Shown here in pieces: positions 1 to 8,851 of a stretch of 64,000 nucleotides of DNA. The DNA is from Carboxylicivirga sp. M1479 (GTDB taxonomy: Bacteria > Bacteroidota > Bacteroidia > Bacteroidales > Marinilabiliaceae): NCBI RefSeq assembly GCF_007097485.1, contig NZ_VKDE01000016.1, forward strand, positions 124,001-188,000. Direction: 5' to 3'. The position numbers were made by a program, and so were the translations under genes. Within the stretch, counting starts at the first letter, position 1; the number at the start of each line of letters is the position of its first letter. A model generated the notes under the pieces. That model did no database searches. It saw only the letters and a list, made by a program, of their open reading frames with translations, and was not told the origin of the DNA.

Positions 1-667
1 TGAGAAGTGAGCGGTGAGTGCTGAGAACTAAACAAACAAATTGCACAGCAATGAATCCGTGTATATCTATTAGCACCATGCACATCGTTAATCCATTTTA
101 ATCTGCGCAATCTGCGGACAAAATAAGAGAAGTGTAAGATAAGTTAGTAAGTCCTGACCTCAGCAACGCAGATGGGTACCTTTCAATTGAAATGAGCGTG
201 GAAGGAAAAGTTGTTTGAGCCCGATTTTTCGGGAGAGTTCTTTTCATTCAGCGAATAAAATTTAGAAAGGTCATCGAGTGCTGCAGTCTTGCTCTTCTTT
301 GTATACTTTCTTGTAGCAAGACAAGAAGAGTATAAGCCCCTGCGGCTTGAGCAGAAAGAGATAAGAGACGCTACGCTGATAGATAAGAGACCGCAACAAG
401 TTGCTTTGAAATAAGAGAAAAAGAGAAGAGAAGTGAGCGGTGAGAGATGAGTGCATAAATTGCACAGCAATGAATCCTTTAAATTATAGAAGCTGTAAAT
501 CGTCTTGATACTTGATACTAACATCTTGATACTAATTTTTAACCAAGCTGCCAATCAATAATCCTTTTAAATCCGTGCAATCTGCGAACAAGAAAAGAAC
601 GAGTCCCGATACCTCGAGAAGCTGTAAATAAACATCATAAATCATCATTCAACCATCATATATCCAA
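1..667. repeat. Gene-free region with duplicated degenerate repeats
   Basis: No convincing gene. Two related blocks (about 1-120 and 425-592) each hold, in the same order, a GAAGTGAGCGGTGAG-like purine tract, the string TTGCACAGCAATGAATCC and an AATCTGCG(C)AATCTGCG-like tract. The last also recurs at 27.5, 29.5, 33.6, 45.3 and 46.5 kb. An inverted repeat GTCTTGCT/AGCAAGAC lies near 285-345. The final 45 bases before the ABC transporter are a G-poor CATCAT/AACCATCAT tract ending at its ATG. The long minus-strand reading frame here has no family features and is treated as spurious. Confidence 0.5.
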
Positions 668-2434
668 ATGAACAACCTCATATTCTCAACAATAAAACGC
701 ATACTACAAGTACTCCCTCCCGGGTATAAAAAGAAAAGTGCCAAAATGATGCTTCTGCTTTTTCTCAACTCGATTATGGAAATGCTTGGCTTGGCAGCCT
801 TCCTACCGCTCTTCTCTGTAATATTGCAGGACGGTGTCATACAAACACATCCTATCATTAGTGAAGTATATAATATGGGAGGCTTTGCAAGCGAAAACCA
901 GTTTATCCTGTTTTTAGCCGGTTTTATAGTGTTTGCCATTATTTTTAAGAATGTGATGAGTCTATTCATCCTTAAATCACAAGCTACCTTTTCGCTCTCA
1001 CTCTACCAATATTTTGCTATCAGAATACACAAGCTCTATTATAGTAAGGGATTTCCTTTTTTCAAAAATAAGAATAGCAATGAAATCATGCGTGATGTCA
1101 ACCAAATTCCTCAATGGTTTTCAAACCAAATAGTATTAGCTATTTTCACTTTCTTAAATGAACTATTCGTGCTATCCTTTATCCTTACCAGCCTTATTAT
1201 TTATGATTGGAAAGCAATTGTAATGTTAACTTTTACCATCTTACCTATCTTTTTACTTTTTTACGGCTGGGTTAAGAAAAGAACCTCAAAAATTGAAAAG
1301 GAAGCAAATGAAGTTCACCCATTACTTGGAAAAAGCATATTTCAAAGCATATTCGGTTTTATTGATGTAGAGGTGACAAATACCCAAGATCGCTTTCGCA
1401 ATAAAATAGCTTATTACATTAACAAGCTTGTTACTATCAGTATTAAACGAACCTTATATCAACAATCGCCTACCAAGGTAATTGAAGCAGGCATGGTTAT
1501 TACTATTTTTGCCATTACAGCCTACGGACTCTATTTTTTACCCGACCGAGCTGGCTTGGCTGCCTTATTAGGACTCTTTGCCTTGGCAGCCTATCGCATA
1601 CTCCCATCCGTTAATCGGATTATGATTGCCCTTATCAGCATTAAAGGGTATCAATATACTTTTGACACAATCTTACAGGTAAAAGATTACAAGACAGAAC
1701 TTAAGGAACATTCACAAATAAAGTTCAATTACAACCTTACTTTAAGGGATATTTACTTTAAATTCCCAGATGCCAAAGAAACTCTTTTGAATGAAATCAA
1801 TCTAACAATTAATAAAGGTGAGTCCATTGGCTTCATTGGCCCATCAGGCGCCGGTAAAACAACACTGATGAACCTAATGTTGGGTTTTTGGTCGCCTACA
1901 AGGGGACAACTGAAGGTTGATGAAACATTAATAAATGAAAACACCCTCCCATCGTGGCGCGACCATATCGGCTATGTGCAGCAAGAGGTATACCTGTTGG
2001 ATGGTACCTTGGCTGAAAATGTGGCCTTTGGTTTGGAGCATAAACAGATAGATACTGATAAGCTTGAAAAAGTACTTAAGCAGGCTAGTTTATGGGAATT
2101 TACCCAGGAACTACCCGATAAATCCAACACCATGATTGGTGAACGAGGAACAAAGCTTTCCGGTGGTCAACGACAGCGTGTTGGTATAGCACGAGCCCTG
2201 TATTCTGGTGCTTCCATCTTATTCTTTGATGAAGCCACATCGGCACTAGACACGCAAACAGAAAAAGATATTACCGAATCGATACGTAACCTGACTGATG
2301 GCGACCTGACCATTGTTGTGATTGCTCACCGCATCAGTACACTTAAATACTCCAACCGCATTATTGAAGTTGATGAGGGGCAAATAAAAGCGGAAATGAA
2401 ATATCAGGATCTTATTAAACGTGAGATTAATTAA
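668..2434 (+). CDS. ABC transporter, lipid-linked oligosaccharide flippase type (MsbA/PglK-like)
   Basis: Predicted inner-membrane half-transporter with a fused ATPase, 588 aa. An N-terminal membrane domain has hydrophobic stretches near residues 26-50, 80-102, 155-205 and 270-320. The C-terminal nucleotide-binding domain has Walker A GPSGAGKTT at about 391, the signature LSGGQRQR at about 497, Walker B ILFFDEATSALD shortly after, and an H-loop in IAHRIS. Being first in a polysaccharide locus that has no Wzx-like gene, it probably flips the lipid-linked repeat unit, as PglK does in Campylobacter glycan loci. The substrate is inferred from context only. A drug or lipid A exporter of the same fold cannot be excluded. 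The next gene follows after 24 bases. Confidence 0.85.
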   Translation: MNNLIFSTIKRILQVLPPGYKKKSAKMMLLLFLNSIMEMLGLAAFLPLFSVILQDGVIQTHPIISEVYNMGGFASENQFILFLAGFIVFAIIFKNVMSLFILKSQATFSLSLYQYFAIRIHKLYYSKGFPFFKNKNSNEIMRDVNQIPQWFSNQIVLAIFTFLNELFVLSFILTSLIIYDWKAIVMLTFTILPIFLLFYGWVKKRTSKIEKEANEVHPLLGKSIFQSIFGFIDVEVTNTQDRFRNKIAYYINKLVTISIKRTLYQQSPTKVIEAGMVITIFAITAYGLYFLPDRAGLAALLGLFALAAYRILPSVNRIMIALISIKGYQYTFDTILQVKDYKTELKEHSQIKFNYNLTLRDIYFKFPDAKETLLNEINLTINKGESIGFIGPSGAGKTTLMNLMLGFWSPTRGQLKVDETLINENTLPSWRDHIGYVQQEVYLLDGTLAENVAFGLEHKQIDTDKLEKVLKQASLWEFTQELPDKSNTMIGERGTKLSGGQRQRVGIARALYSGASILFFDEATSALDTQTEKDITESIRNLTDGDLTIVVIAHRISTLKYSNRIIEVDEGQIKAEMKYQDLIKREIN

Positions 2435-2458
2435 GGGATAGATTTTATATTATTAGGA

Positions 2459-3646
2459 ATGGACATACTCAAACTCATAGGAAGAGAAAAGCAGCTCTTT
2501 ACCCAAGATATAGAAAACAAACAGGAGGAGCTGAAGCGCATTGTTGCCTCTTCTACTTTTTTGGTGATTGGTGGTGCCGGATCCATTGGACAAGCAGTTA
2601 CTAAAGAAATTTTTAAACGCAATCCACTTAAACTACACGTTGTCGACATCAGCGAAAACAACATGGTGGAGCTGGTGCGCGATATACGGAGCTCATTTGG
2701 GTACATCAAGGGCGATTTCCAAACCTTTGCTTTAGATATAGGTTCTGTTGAGTACGATGCCTTTATTGAAGAAGATGGACAATATGATTACGTACTAAAC
2801 CTCTCAGCATTGAAACATGTGCGAAGTGAGAAGGATCCCTTTACTTTGATGCGTATGATTAATGTGAATGTGTTTAATACGGAAAAAACCATTCAGCAAT
2901 CAATTGAAAATGGGAGTAAGAAATATTTTTGCGTGTCTACTGATAAGGCAGCGAACCCAGTTAATATGATGGGCGCTTCCAAGCGAATCATGGAGCTATT
3001 TTTAATGCGCAGAAGCAAGCAAATAACTATTTCAACTGCCCGATTTGCCAACGTCGCTTTTTCAGACGGATCTCTATTGCATGGCTTTAACCAACGCATA
3101 CAGAAAAGGCAGCCCATTGTTGCTCCTAAAGATATCAAGCGTTACTTTGTAATACCACAGGAATCGGGTGAATTATGCCTGATGTCTTGTATCTTTGGAG
3201 AGAACAGAGATGTATATTTTCCTAAGCTGAGTAAAAACTTACATTTGATTACTTTTGCCGACATCGCCATTAAATATTTAAAAGATATTGGGTACGAACC
3301 TTATTTATGCGACAGTGAAGAAGAAGCACGCCAACTAGCAACTACCTTGCCTCAGCAGGGACAATGGCCATGTTTATTCACAACAAGTGACACCACAGGT
3401 GAAAAGGATTTTGAAGAGTTCTACACCGATAATGAAGTCTTGGATATGGAGCGCTTTGCCAACCTTGGCATCATAAAAAATGAATTAAAAACTGATGATG
3501 ATAAGTTAACTCATTTCACTGATACCATTCATCAATTAAAAGTGAATAAACGTTGGACAAAGCAGGATATTGTGCAATTATTTCATGAAATGATACCTAG
3601 TTTTGGACATAAAGAAACCGGAAAGTACCTTGACAGTAAAATGTAA
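2459..3646 (+). CDS. legB: Nucleotide-sugar 4,6-dehydratase, LegB-like
   Basis: Short-chain dehydrogenase/reductase of the polysaccharide-biosynthesis CapD/PglF type, 395 aa. The dinucleotide-binding motif GGAGSIGQ is at residues 38-45. The active-site stretch STDKAANPVNMMGASKR (about 160-176) has Met where classical SDRs have Tyr, as in PglF/WbpM-type dehydratases, with the Lys kept. In the legionaminic pathway this enzyme would convert GDP-GlcNAc to the 4-keto-6-deoxy sugar. The assignment to LegB rather than a UDP-sugar dehydratase rests on the gene order that follows (aminotransferase, acetyltransferase, synthase, epimerase, guanylyltransferase, cytidylyltransferase). The stop overlaps the next start by one base (TAATG), so the two are probably translationally coupled. 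Confidence 0.8.
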   Translation: MDILKLIGREKQLFTQDIENKQEELKRIVASSTFLVIGGAGSIGQAVTKEIFKRNPLKLHVVDISENNMVELVRDIRSSFGYIKGDFQTFALDIGSVEYDAFIEEDGQYDYVLNLSALKHVRSEKDPFTLMRMINVNVFNTEKTIQQSIENGSKKYFCVSTDKAANPVNMMGASKRIMELFLMRRSKQITISTARFANVAFSDGSLLHGFNQRIQKRQPIVAPKDIKRYFVIPQESGELCLMSCIFGENRDVYFPKLSKNLHLITFADIAIKYLKDIGYEPYLCDSEEEARQLATTLPQQGQWPCLFTTSDTTGEKDFEEFYTDNEVLDMERFANLGIIKNELKTDDDKLTHFTDTIHQLKVNKRWTKQDIVQLFHEMIPSFGHKETGKYLDSKM

Positions 3647-4794
3647 TGGAGAAATTTAAGAAATTATGCAGCTTCATACGCGAAGCTTACTCTGCACCTG
3701 AAGGATTTATCCCCTTGCATGAGCCTCGGTTTATAGGTAATGAAAAGACCTATGTGAATGATGCCATCGACTCTACCTTTGTTTCTTCCGTTGGGGAATA
3801 TGTGAATCGCTTTGAAGAGATAATGTGTGAGATTACTGGTGCTAAATATGCAGTAGCTACTGTCAACGGCACCTCAGCTTTGCAAGTAGCCTTATTATTG
3901 GCTGGCGTTGAGTCTGGTGATGAAGTAATTACCCAAGGACTTTCTTTTATTGCTACAGCCAATGCCATTAGCTATTGTGGTGCTCAAGCTGTTTTTTTGG
4001 ATGTTGATAAAACAACAATGGGACTCTCCCCTGCTGCTTTAAAAAGCTTTTTGGAGGATTATGCACAGCTCAAAGATGGTGTTTGTTATAATACTAAAAC
4101 AGGGAAAAAATTAGCAGCCATTGTACCCATGCATACTTTTGGTCATCCGGTTGATATAGATAGCATTATTACCATAGCCAAAGAGTATAATATACCTGTA
4201 GTTGAAGATGCAGCCGAATCTTTAGGAAGCTATTATAAAAAACAGCACACTGGTACATTTGGCGTATTGGGGGCATTCAGTTTTAATGGAAATAAAACAG
4301 TTACGTGTGGTGGTGGTGGTGCCATCGTCACCAACGATATGGCTCTGGCCGAAAAAGCCAAACACATGACTACCACAGCCAAGGTGCCACACCCCTATGA
4401 ATATACACATGATATGGTGGGCTTTAACTTTAGGATGCCTAATTTGAATGCTGCCATGGCCTGTGCTCAGTTGGAAAAACTAGAGGAATTTGTGGATAAT
4501 AAAAGAGCATGGGCTAAGAGCTTAAGTGGCTTTTGCCTTGAGAATGATATTGACTTTATTACCGAACCACAAGGCACCGAATCCAATTACTGGTTGAATG
4601 CCTTATGTCTCGTAAACAGAGAGCAACGTAATGGGGTCTTGGAATTTATGAATAAACAAGGTGTGATGTGTCGCCCAATATGGACACTGTTATTCAAAAT
4701 GCCGATGTATGCCCATTGTTACCGAGATGAACAGATAAATTCACAATGCCTCGAAGATCGTATTGTTAACATACCTAGTAGTGTGATAATATAG
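3646..4794 (+). CDS. legC: PLP-dependent sugar aminotransferase, LegC-like (DegT/DnrJ/EryC1 family)
   Basis: 382 aa, the usual length for DegT-family aminotransferases. The PLP-binding lysine is in SFNGNKTVTCGGGG (K217), with the conserved VVEDAAESLGS stretch before it. It would aminate the 4-keto sugar made by the preceding dehydratase. The start is fixed by the TAATG overlap with the upstream stop. A G-poor spacer of CTCAACCTTAA-like repeats (4795-4871) separates it from the acetyltransferase gene. The family call is firm; the exact substrate is inferred from the operon. Confidence 0.87.
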   Translation: MEKFKKLCSFIREAYSAPEGFIPLHEPRFIGNEKTYVNDAIDSTFVSSVGEYVNRFEEIMCEITGAKYAVATVNGTSALQVALLLAGVESGDEVITQGLSFIATANAISYCGAQAVFLDVDKTTMGLSPAALKSFLEDYAQLKDGVCYNTKTGKKLAAIVPMHTFGHPVDIDSIITIAKEYNIPVVEDAAESLGSYYKKQHTGTFGVLGAFSFNGNKTVTCGGGGAIVTNDMALAEKAKHMTTTAKVPHPYEYTHDMVGFNFRMPNLNAAMACAQLEKLEEFVDNKRAWAKSLSGFCLENDIDFITEPQGTESNYWLNALCLVNREQRNGVLEFMNKQGVMCRPIWTLLFKMPMYAHCYRDEQINSQCLEDRIVNIPSSVII

Positions 4795-4871
4795 TTTAAG
4801 GTTAAAACTAAGTTTAAGTACCCTCAACCTCAATCTTAAACTTTGTCTCAACCTAAACCTTAATCATAATC
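4795..4871 (+). repeat. G-poor degenerate CTCAACCTTAA spacer
   Basis: About 75 bases made of imperfect CTCAACCTTAAT/CTTAAACTT words with only about four G residues, ending directly at the ATG of the acetyltransferase gene. Closely similar spacers lie at 6532-6626, 7737-7774 and 8819-8851. Confidence 0.6.
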
Positions 4872-5489
4872 ATGAAACAACCCATAATCCTAATTGGTGG
4901 CGGTGGCCATTGCAAGGCTTGTATTGATGTTATTGAGCAGGAAGGCAAATATGAAATTGCCGGTATTGTCGACCAAAAGGAGAAAGTCGGGCAAAAGATA
5001 CTCGGCTATACGATTATTGGCTGTGATGATGATTTACCAGAGTTATTCAATACCTATAAACAAGCCATTATCACGGTTGGTCAGATACGTTCAGCCAAAG
5101 TGCGAATACTGCTATTTGAAAAGCTAAAGACCATAGGTTTTCAGCTACCAGTCATTATATCGCCCCTCGCCTATGTGAGCTCTTCAGCCCATATTGAAGA
5201 AGGAAGCATTGTGATGCATCATGCTCTGGTAAATACGGAGGCCCACGTTGGACAGAATAATATCATCAATAGTAAAGCGCTGATAGAGCATGAATCAACA
5301 ATTGGCAAGCATAATCATATCTCCACGGCCTGTCAACTAAACGGACAGGTAAAGGTGGCTGATGAGTGTTTTATCGGTAGTGGTTCTACCATTGCCAATA
5401 ATGTGTCTATTGTAAGTAATGTGATTGTACCAGCAGGTACCAACGTATATAAAAATATTAATAAAGCGGGTATATATATCCGACGATAA
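4872..5489 (+). CDS. legH: Sugar O/N-acetyltransferase, NeuD/PglD family (LegH-like)
   Basis: 205 aa. The N-terminal Rossmann-like domain carries LIGGGGHCKACIDVI, typical of the NeuD/PglD group, and the C-terminal part is a left-handed beta-helix of hexapeptide repeats (about 100-190) with an internal IINSKALIEHESTIG turn and a catalytic-type His in that region. In the pathway it would N-acetylate the 4-amino group. Length matches the family. It sits between legC and legI, supporting LegH; a sialic-acid O-acetyltransferase is the main alternative. Confidence 0.82.
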   Translation: MKQPIILIGGGGHCKACIDVIEQEGKYEIAGIVDQKEKVGQKILGYTIIGCDDDLPELFNTYKQAIITVGQIRSAKVRILLFEKLKTIGFQLPVIISPLAYVSSSAHIEEGSIVMHHALVNTEAHVGQNNIINSKALIEHESTIGKHNHISTACQLNGQVKVADECFIGSGSTIANNVSIVSNVIVPAGTNVYKNINKAGIYIRR

Positions 5490-5517
5490 ATATCATCCCA
5501 ACCTTTGACATACTACT

Positions 5518-6531
5518 ATGCAGACACTTATAATAGCCGAAGCAGGCGTCAATCATAACGGTGATATTGAACTGGCTAAGCAACTGGTTGAAGTTGCTGC
5601 GGACTGTGGAGCCGACTATGTGAAGTTTCAAACCTTTAAAGCAGAAAACTTAGTCTCCAAAACAGCTGAGCAGGCTGAATATCAAAAACAAAATACTGGG
5701 ATGGTTGAAAGCCAGTACGACATGCTCAAAAAATTGGAGCTGTCAGCTACAGATCATCAGATCTTGATGGAACATTGTAAAAAGCACGGTATAAAATTTC
5801 TGTCTACCGGCTTTGATCAGGAGAGTCTTCTTTTTCTAGAAAGCATAGGAATGGAGTTGTGGAAAATTCCATCTGGAGAGTTAACGAACTTACCCTATCT
5901 TGAATATATGGCATCTCAAGCTCAGCCGCTAATTTTATCTACCGGTATGGCCAGCAAGCAAGAAATAGCCGATGCGATAGAAGTGTTGTGCAGCAAGGGT
6001 AAAAGCAAAGAAGAAATTACTGTTTTACATTGTACCACCGAGTACCCTACCCCTATGGGAGAAGTGAACCTGAAAGCCATGCACGACCTTGAAAAAAGCT
6101 TTGCATGTCGGGTGGGATACAGTGACCATACCAAAGGTATTGAAGTGCCCATTGCGGCTGTAGCATTGGGAGCTACCGTTATTGAAAAGCATTTTACCTT
6201 GGATAATAGTTTACCGGGACCAGATCATAAAGCATCATTGGAGCCGATGGAATTCAAGGACATGGTCAAGGGTGTTCGCAATATTGAAAGGGCGCTAGGT
6301 ACAGGGATTAAAGCCCCTACGCTTTCAGAACTAAAAAACAAATCCATTGCCAGAAAATCCATACACTTGCAAGGTAATTTACGTGAAGGACATATATTAA
6401 CAGCCGATGATCTGGAAATGAAACGACCGGGTGATGGCATTTCACCCATGAAAATGAATGAAGTGCTAGGTAAAACAGCTTGCAGGGAATTAAAAGCCGG
6501 TAGCATGCTTAAATGGGAGGATCTCGTATAA
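5518..6531 (+). CDS. legI: Legionaminic/N-acetylneuraminic acid synthase
   Basis: 337 aa NeuB-family synthase that condenses phosphoenolpyruvate with a mannosamine-type sugar. The N-terminal TIM barrel shows IAEAGVNHNGD, KFQTF, WKIPSGELTNLPYL and HCTTEYPTP. The C-terminal SAF (antifreeze-like) domain spans about 280-337 with ARKSIHLQGNLREGHIL. Placement beside NeuC-like and NeuA-like genes and a 4,6-dehydratase/aminotransferase pair favours a nine-carbon diamino acid (legionaminic) rather than sialic acid. Confidence 0.9.
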   Translation: MQTLIIAEAGVNHNGDIELAKQLVEVAADCGADYVKFQTFKAENLVSKTAEQAEYQKQNTGMVESQYDMLKKLELSATDHQILMEHCKKHGIKFLSTGFDQESLLFLESIGMELWKIPSGELTNLPYLEYMASQAQPLILSTGMASKQEIADAIEVLCSKGKSKEEITVLHCTTEYPTPMGEVNLKAMHDLEKSFACRVGYSDHTKGIEVPIAAVALGATVIEKHFTLDNSLPGPDHKASLEPMEFKDMVKGVRNIERALGTGIKAPTLSELKNKSIARKSIHLQGNLREGHILTADDLEMKRPGDGISPMKMNEVLGKTACRELKAGSMLKWEDLV

Positions 6532-6626
6532 ACGAACAGGTAAACCTAATCAAAATCTCAACCTTATTCTAAAACTAGACCTTAACCTCAATCTTATCCT
6601 AAATCTCAACCTTTCTGAAAAAACGT
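6532..6626 (+). repeat. G-poor degenerate repeat spacer
   Basis: Spacer of CTCAACCTTA/AACCTCAATCTTA words, strongly depleted of G on the coding strand, between legI and legG. Same flavour as 4795-4871. Confidence 0.55.
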
Positions 6627-7751
6627 ATGAATATAGCCGTATTAACCAGTTCAAGAGCCGACTATGGCATTTATCTGCCCTTGTTAAAGGCATTACAGGC
6701 AGATGAGAGCATACACCTCCATATCATTGCTTTTGGTACCCACCTCTCTCCTTTTCATGGCCATACCCTTGACCAGATTAAAAAGGATGGTTTTGAAGTT
6801 AATTACCGTGTAGAGTCCATGTTAGCAGGTGATTCTGCCAATGCGGTGGCAACTGCCATGAGCCTCACATCATTGAAGTTTGCTGAGTTTTGGAAAGACC
6901 ATAGGCAGACCTTTGATTGGGTTCTTTGCCTTGGTGATCGTTATGAGATGTTTGCAGCCGTAATGGCTGGCATACCCTATGGAATTAAATTTGCTCATTT
7001 GCATGGAGGGGAGCGCACGCTTGGCGCTATCGATAACATCTTTCGCCATAGTATTACCCTGGCTAGTTCATTACACTTTGTGGCTACTGCCGAATTTGGG
7101 GCAAGAGTTAAGGAATTGATTGAAGATAAAAATGAGGCTGAGAATAAGGTTAAGGTGGTTGGGGCCTTAAGTCTGGATAATCTTAAAAACATGAAACTGC
7201 TTTCGATAGAAGACTTTAAAGAGAGGTTTACTATTGACCTGTCTAAACCAACCATACTAAGTACGTTTCACCCTGAAACTGTTAATCCTGAAATGAATAA
7301 AGAGTATGCTGAAATTATATCCCGAAGCTTTAGTGAGATATCAGAGAGGTATCAAATAGTAATTACACTACCTAACGCTGATACGGAAGGTACTGTAATT
7401 CGCACCTCCTTCTTGAAGCTTGAAAAACAACATCCCGATAGAGTAATATGCGTTGAAAACTTTGGTACATTAGGCTACTTCTCATGTATGAAACATTGTA
7501 GCATGTTAATAGGTAACACATCCAGTGGTATTATTGAAGCCGCCAGCTTTAATAAGCGGGTCATTAACCTGGGTAATCGCCAAAAAGGACGTGCCTGTGG
7601 CGATAACGTAATGCATACTCCCATTGATGAAACAGCCACCACAAAGGCGGTCAACACAATTGAAGAGTTGAAGGTATACAGAAGTACTAACCCCTACGAC
7701 CGGGGAGGAGCAGTCGAATCAATCATCTTAACCCTCAAATCTCAACCTTAA
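6627..7751 (+). CDS. legG: Hydrolysing UDP/GDP-sugar 2-epimerase, NeuC/LegG-like
   Basis: 374 aa. NeuC hallmarks are visible: TSSRADYGIYLPLL at the N-terminus, CLGDRYEMFAAV, HLHGGERTLGAIDN with FRHSIT, and GNTSSGIIEA near the C-terminus. The enzyme would remove the nucleotide while inverting C2, giving the mannosamine-type substrate of the synthase. The last residues (ILTLKSQP) are encoded by DNA of the CTCAACCTTAA repeat type that continues into the spacer, so the repeat seems to have invaded or created the 3' end of the gene. Confidence 0.88.
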   Translation: MNIAVLTSSRADYGIYLPLLKALQADESIHLHIIAFGTHLSPFHGHTLDQIKKDGFEVNYRVESMLAGDSANAVATAMSLTSLKFAEFWKDHRQTFDWVLCLGDRYEMFAAVMAGIPYGIKFAHLHGGERTLGAIDNIFRHSITLASSLHFVATAEFGARVKELIEDKNEAENKVKVVGALSLDNLKNMKLLSIEDFKERFTIDLSKPTILSTFHPETVNPEMNKEYAEIISRSFSEISERYQIVITLPNADTEGTVIRTSFLKLEKQHPDRVICVENFGTLGYFSCMKHCSMLIGNTSSGIIEAASFNKRVINLGNRQKGRACGDNVMHTPIDETATTKAVNTIEELKVYRSTNPYDRGGAVESIILTLKSQP

Positions 7752-7774
7752 CCTCTGTCTTAATCTCAACCACC
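7752..7774 (+). repeat. G-poor degenerate repeat spacer
   Basis: Short continuation of the CTCAACCTTAACCTC repeat that begins inside the end of legG (from about 7735) and stops at the ATG of the next gene. Confidence 0.5.
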
Positions 7775-8818
7775 ATGCATAACTTCCAACAACATATCAT
7801 ACACCAAAACGAAAGTATATTAAAAGCCTTTGAACTCTTAAACCATGTGCCCGAAACACTGACGTTATTTGCAGTGAATGAAGCACAACAAATGGTAGGA
7901 ACCTTGACCGATGGTGACATACGACGTGCCTTTTTAGCCGGTAAAACCACCAACGATCAAGTAAAGGACTTTATACACACCAGCTTTATATCAATTGGTG
8001 AGCAAACCACACCCCAAGCAATCAACGACATGAAAAAACGGGGTATCCACCTGCTACCTTGCTTAGATGACAAGGGCTGCATCACCAGGCTTATTGACTT
8101 GAAAAAAACAAAGACGATACTACCAATGGACGCGGTGATTATGGCCGGTGGTAAAGGTGAACGCTTACGGCCACTAACCAATAACACCCCCAAACCCATG
8201 TTGCCATTGGGTGGTAAGCCCATTATTGAGCACAATATCGACCGCCTGATCACCTATGGTGTGCAGAATATTTATATATCTGTTAATTACCTGGCCGAAC
8301 AAATTGAAGCCTATTTTGGCGATGGCTCATCCAAGAGTATTAATATTCAGTACCTCCGCGAAGACCAGTTTTTGGGTACCATTGGAGCCCTGAGCATGGT
8401 GAAGCATTTTAAAAACCCCCATGTATTGGTTATGAACTCCGACTTATTTACCGATGTTGATTTTGAGGATTTATACCTTAATCATCAGGAGAAAGGTGCC
8501 GAACTATCGGTGGCTTCTATCCCCTATACGGTCAATATTCCTTTTGGTATTATGGTTCGCGAAAACGGTCAAATTACTGGATTAAAGGAAAAACCCAGTA
8601 ATACGCACTATGCCAATGCAGGTATATATTTAATTAATAATAAACTAATTAATAATATTCCTAAGGATACTTTTTATAATGCCACTGATTTGATTGAAGA
8701 TACCATTAAAAGAAAAGGTAAGGTTATTGATAATCCTATTACAGGTTATTGGATTGATATTGGGCGCCATGATGAATACAACAAGGCCAAAGAAATAATG
8801 AAACACCTCAAACCTTAA
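7775..8818 (+). CDS. ptmE: Sugar-1-phosphate guanylyltransferase with N-terminal CBS domains, PtmE-like
   Basis: 347 aa. Residues about 1-120 resemble a CBS pair (TLTDGDIRRAFLAG is a typical CBS stretch). Residues about 122-347 form a nucleotidyltransferase domain with VIMAGGKGERLRPLT and PKPMLPLGGKPIIEH, and a metal-site NSDLFTDVDF. In Campylobacter the homologous PtmE makes the GDP-linked amino sugar that feeds the legionaminic route. The same CBS-NTP transferase architecture and the neighbouring genes support that role here; the CBS pair may sense a nucleotide. Its C-terminal KHLKP is encoded within the start of the next repeat spacer. Confidence 0.83.
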   Translation: MHNFQQHIIHQNESILKAFELLNHVPETLTLFAVNEAQQMVGTLTDGDIRRAFLAGKTTNDQVKDFIHTSFISIGEQTTPQAINDMKKRGIHLLPCLDDKGCITRLIDLKKTKTILPMDAVIMAGGKGERLRPLTNNTPKPMLPLGGKPIIEHNIDRLITYGVQNIYISVNYLAEQIEAYFGDGSSKSINIQYLREDQFLGTIGALSMVKHFKNPHVLVMNSDLFTDVDFEDLYLNHQEKGAELSVASIPYTVNIPFGIMVRENGQITGLKEKPSNTHYANAGIYLINNKLINNIPKDTFYNATDLIEDTIKRKGKVIDNPITGYWIDIGRHDEYNKAKEIMKHLKP

Positions 8819-8851
8819 CCTCCACCTTAATTTTACCCTCAATCTCAAACC
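8819..8851 (+). repeat. G-free pyrimidine-rich spacer
   Basis: Thirty-three bases without a single G on the coding strand, of the CTCAATCTC type, ending at the legF ATG. Confidence 0.5.

Noticed and set aside
183-554. 123-aa frame on the minus strand upstream of the ABC transporter
   Set aside because: Low-complexity Leu/Ser-rich translation of degenerate repeat DNA with no family features; the plus strand here is spacer.
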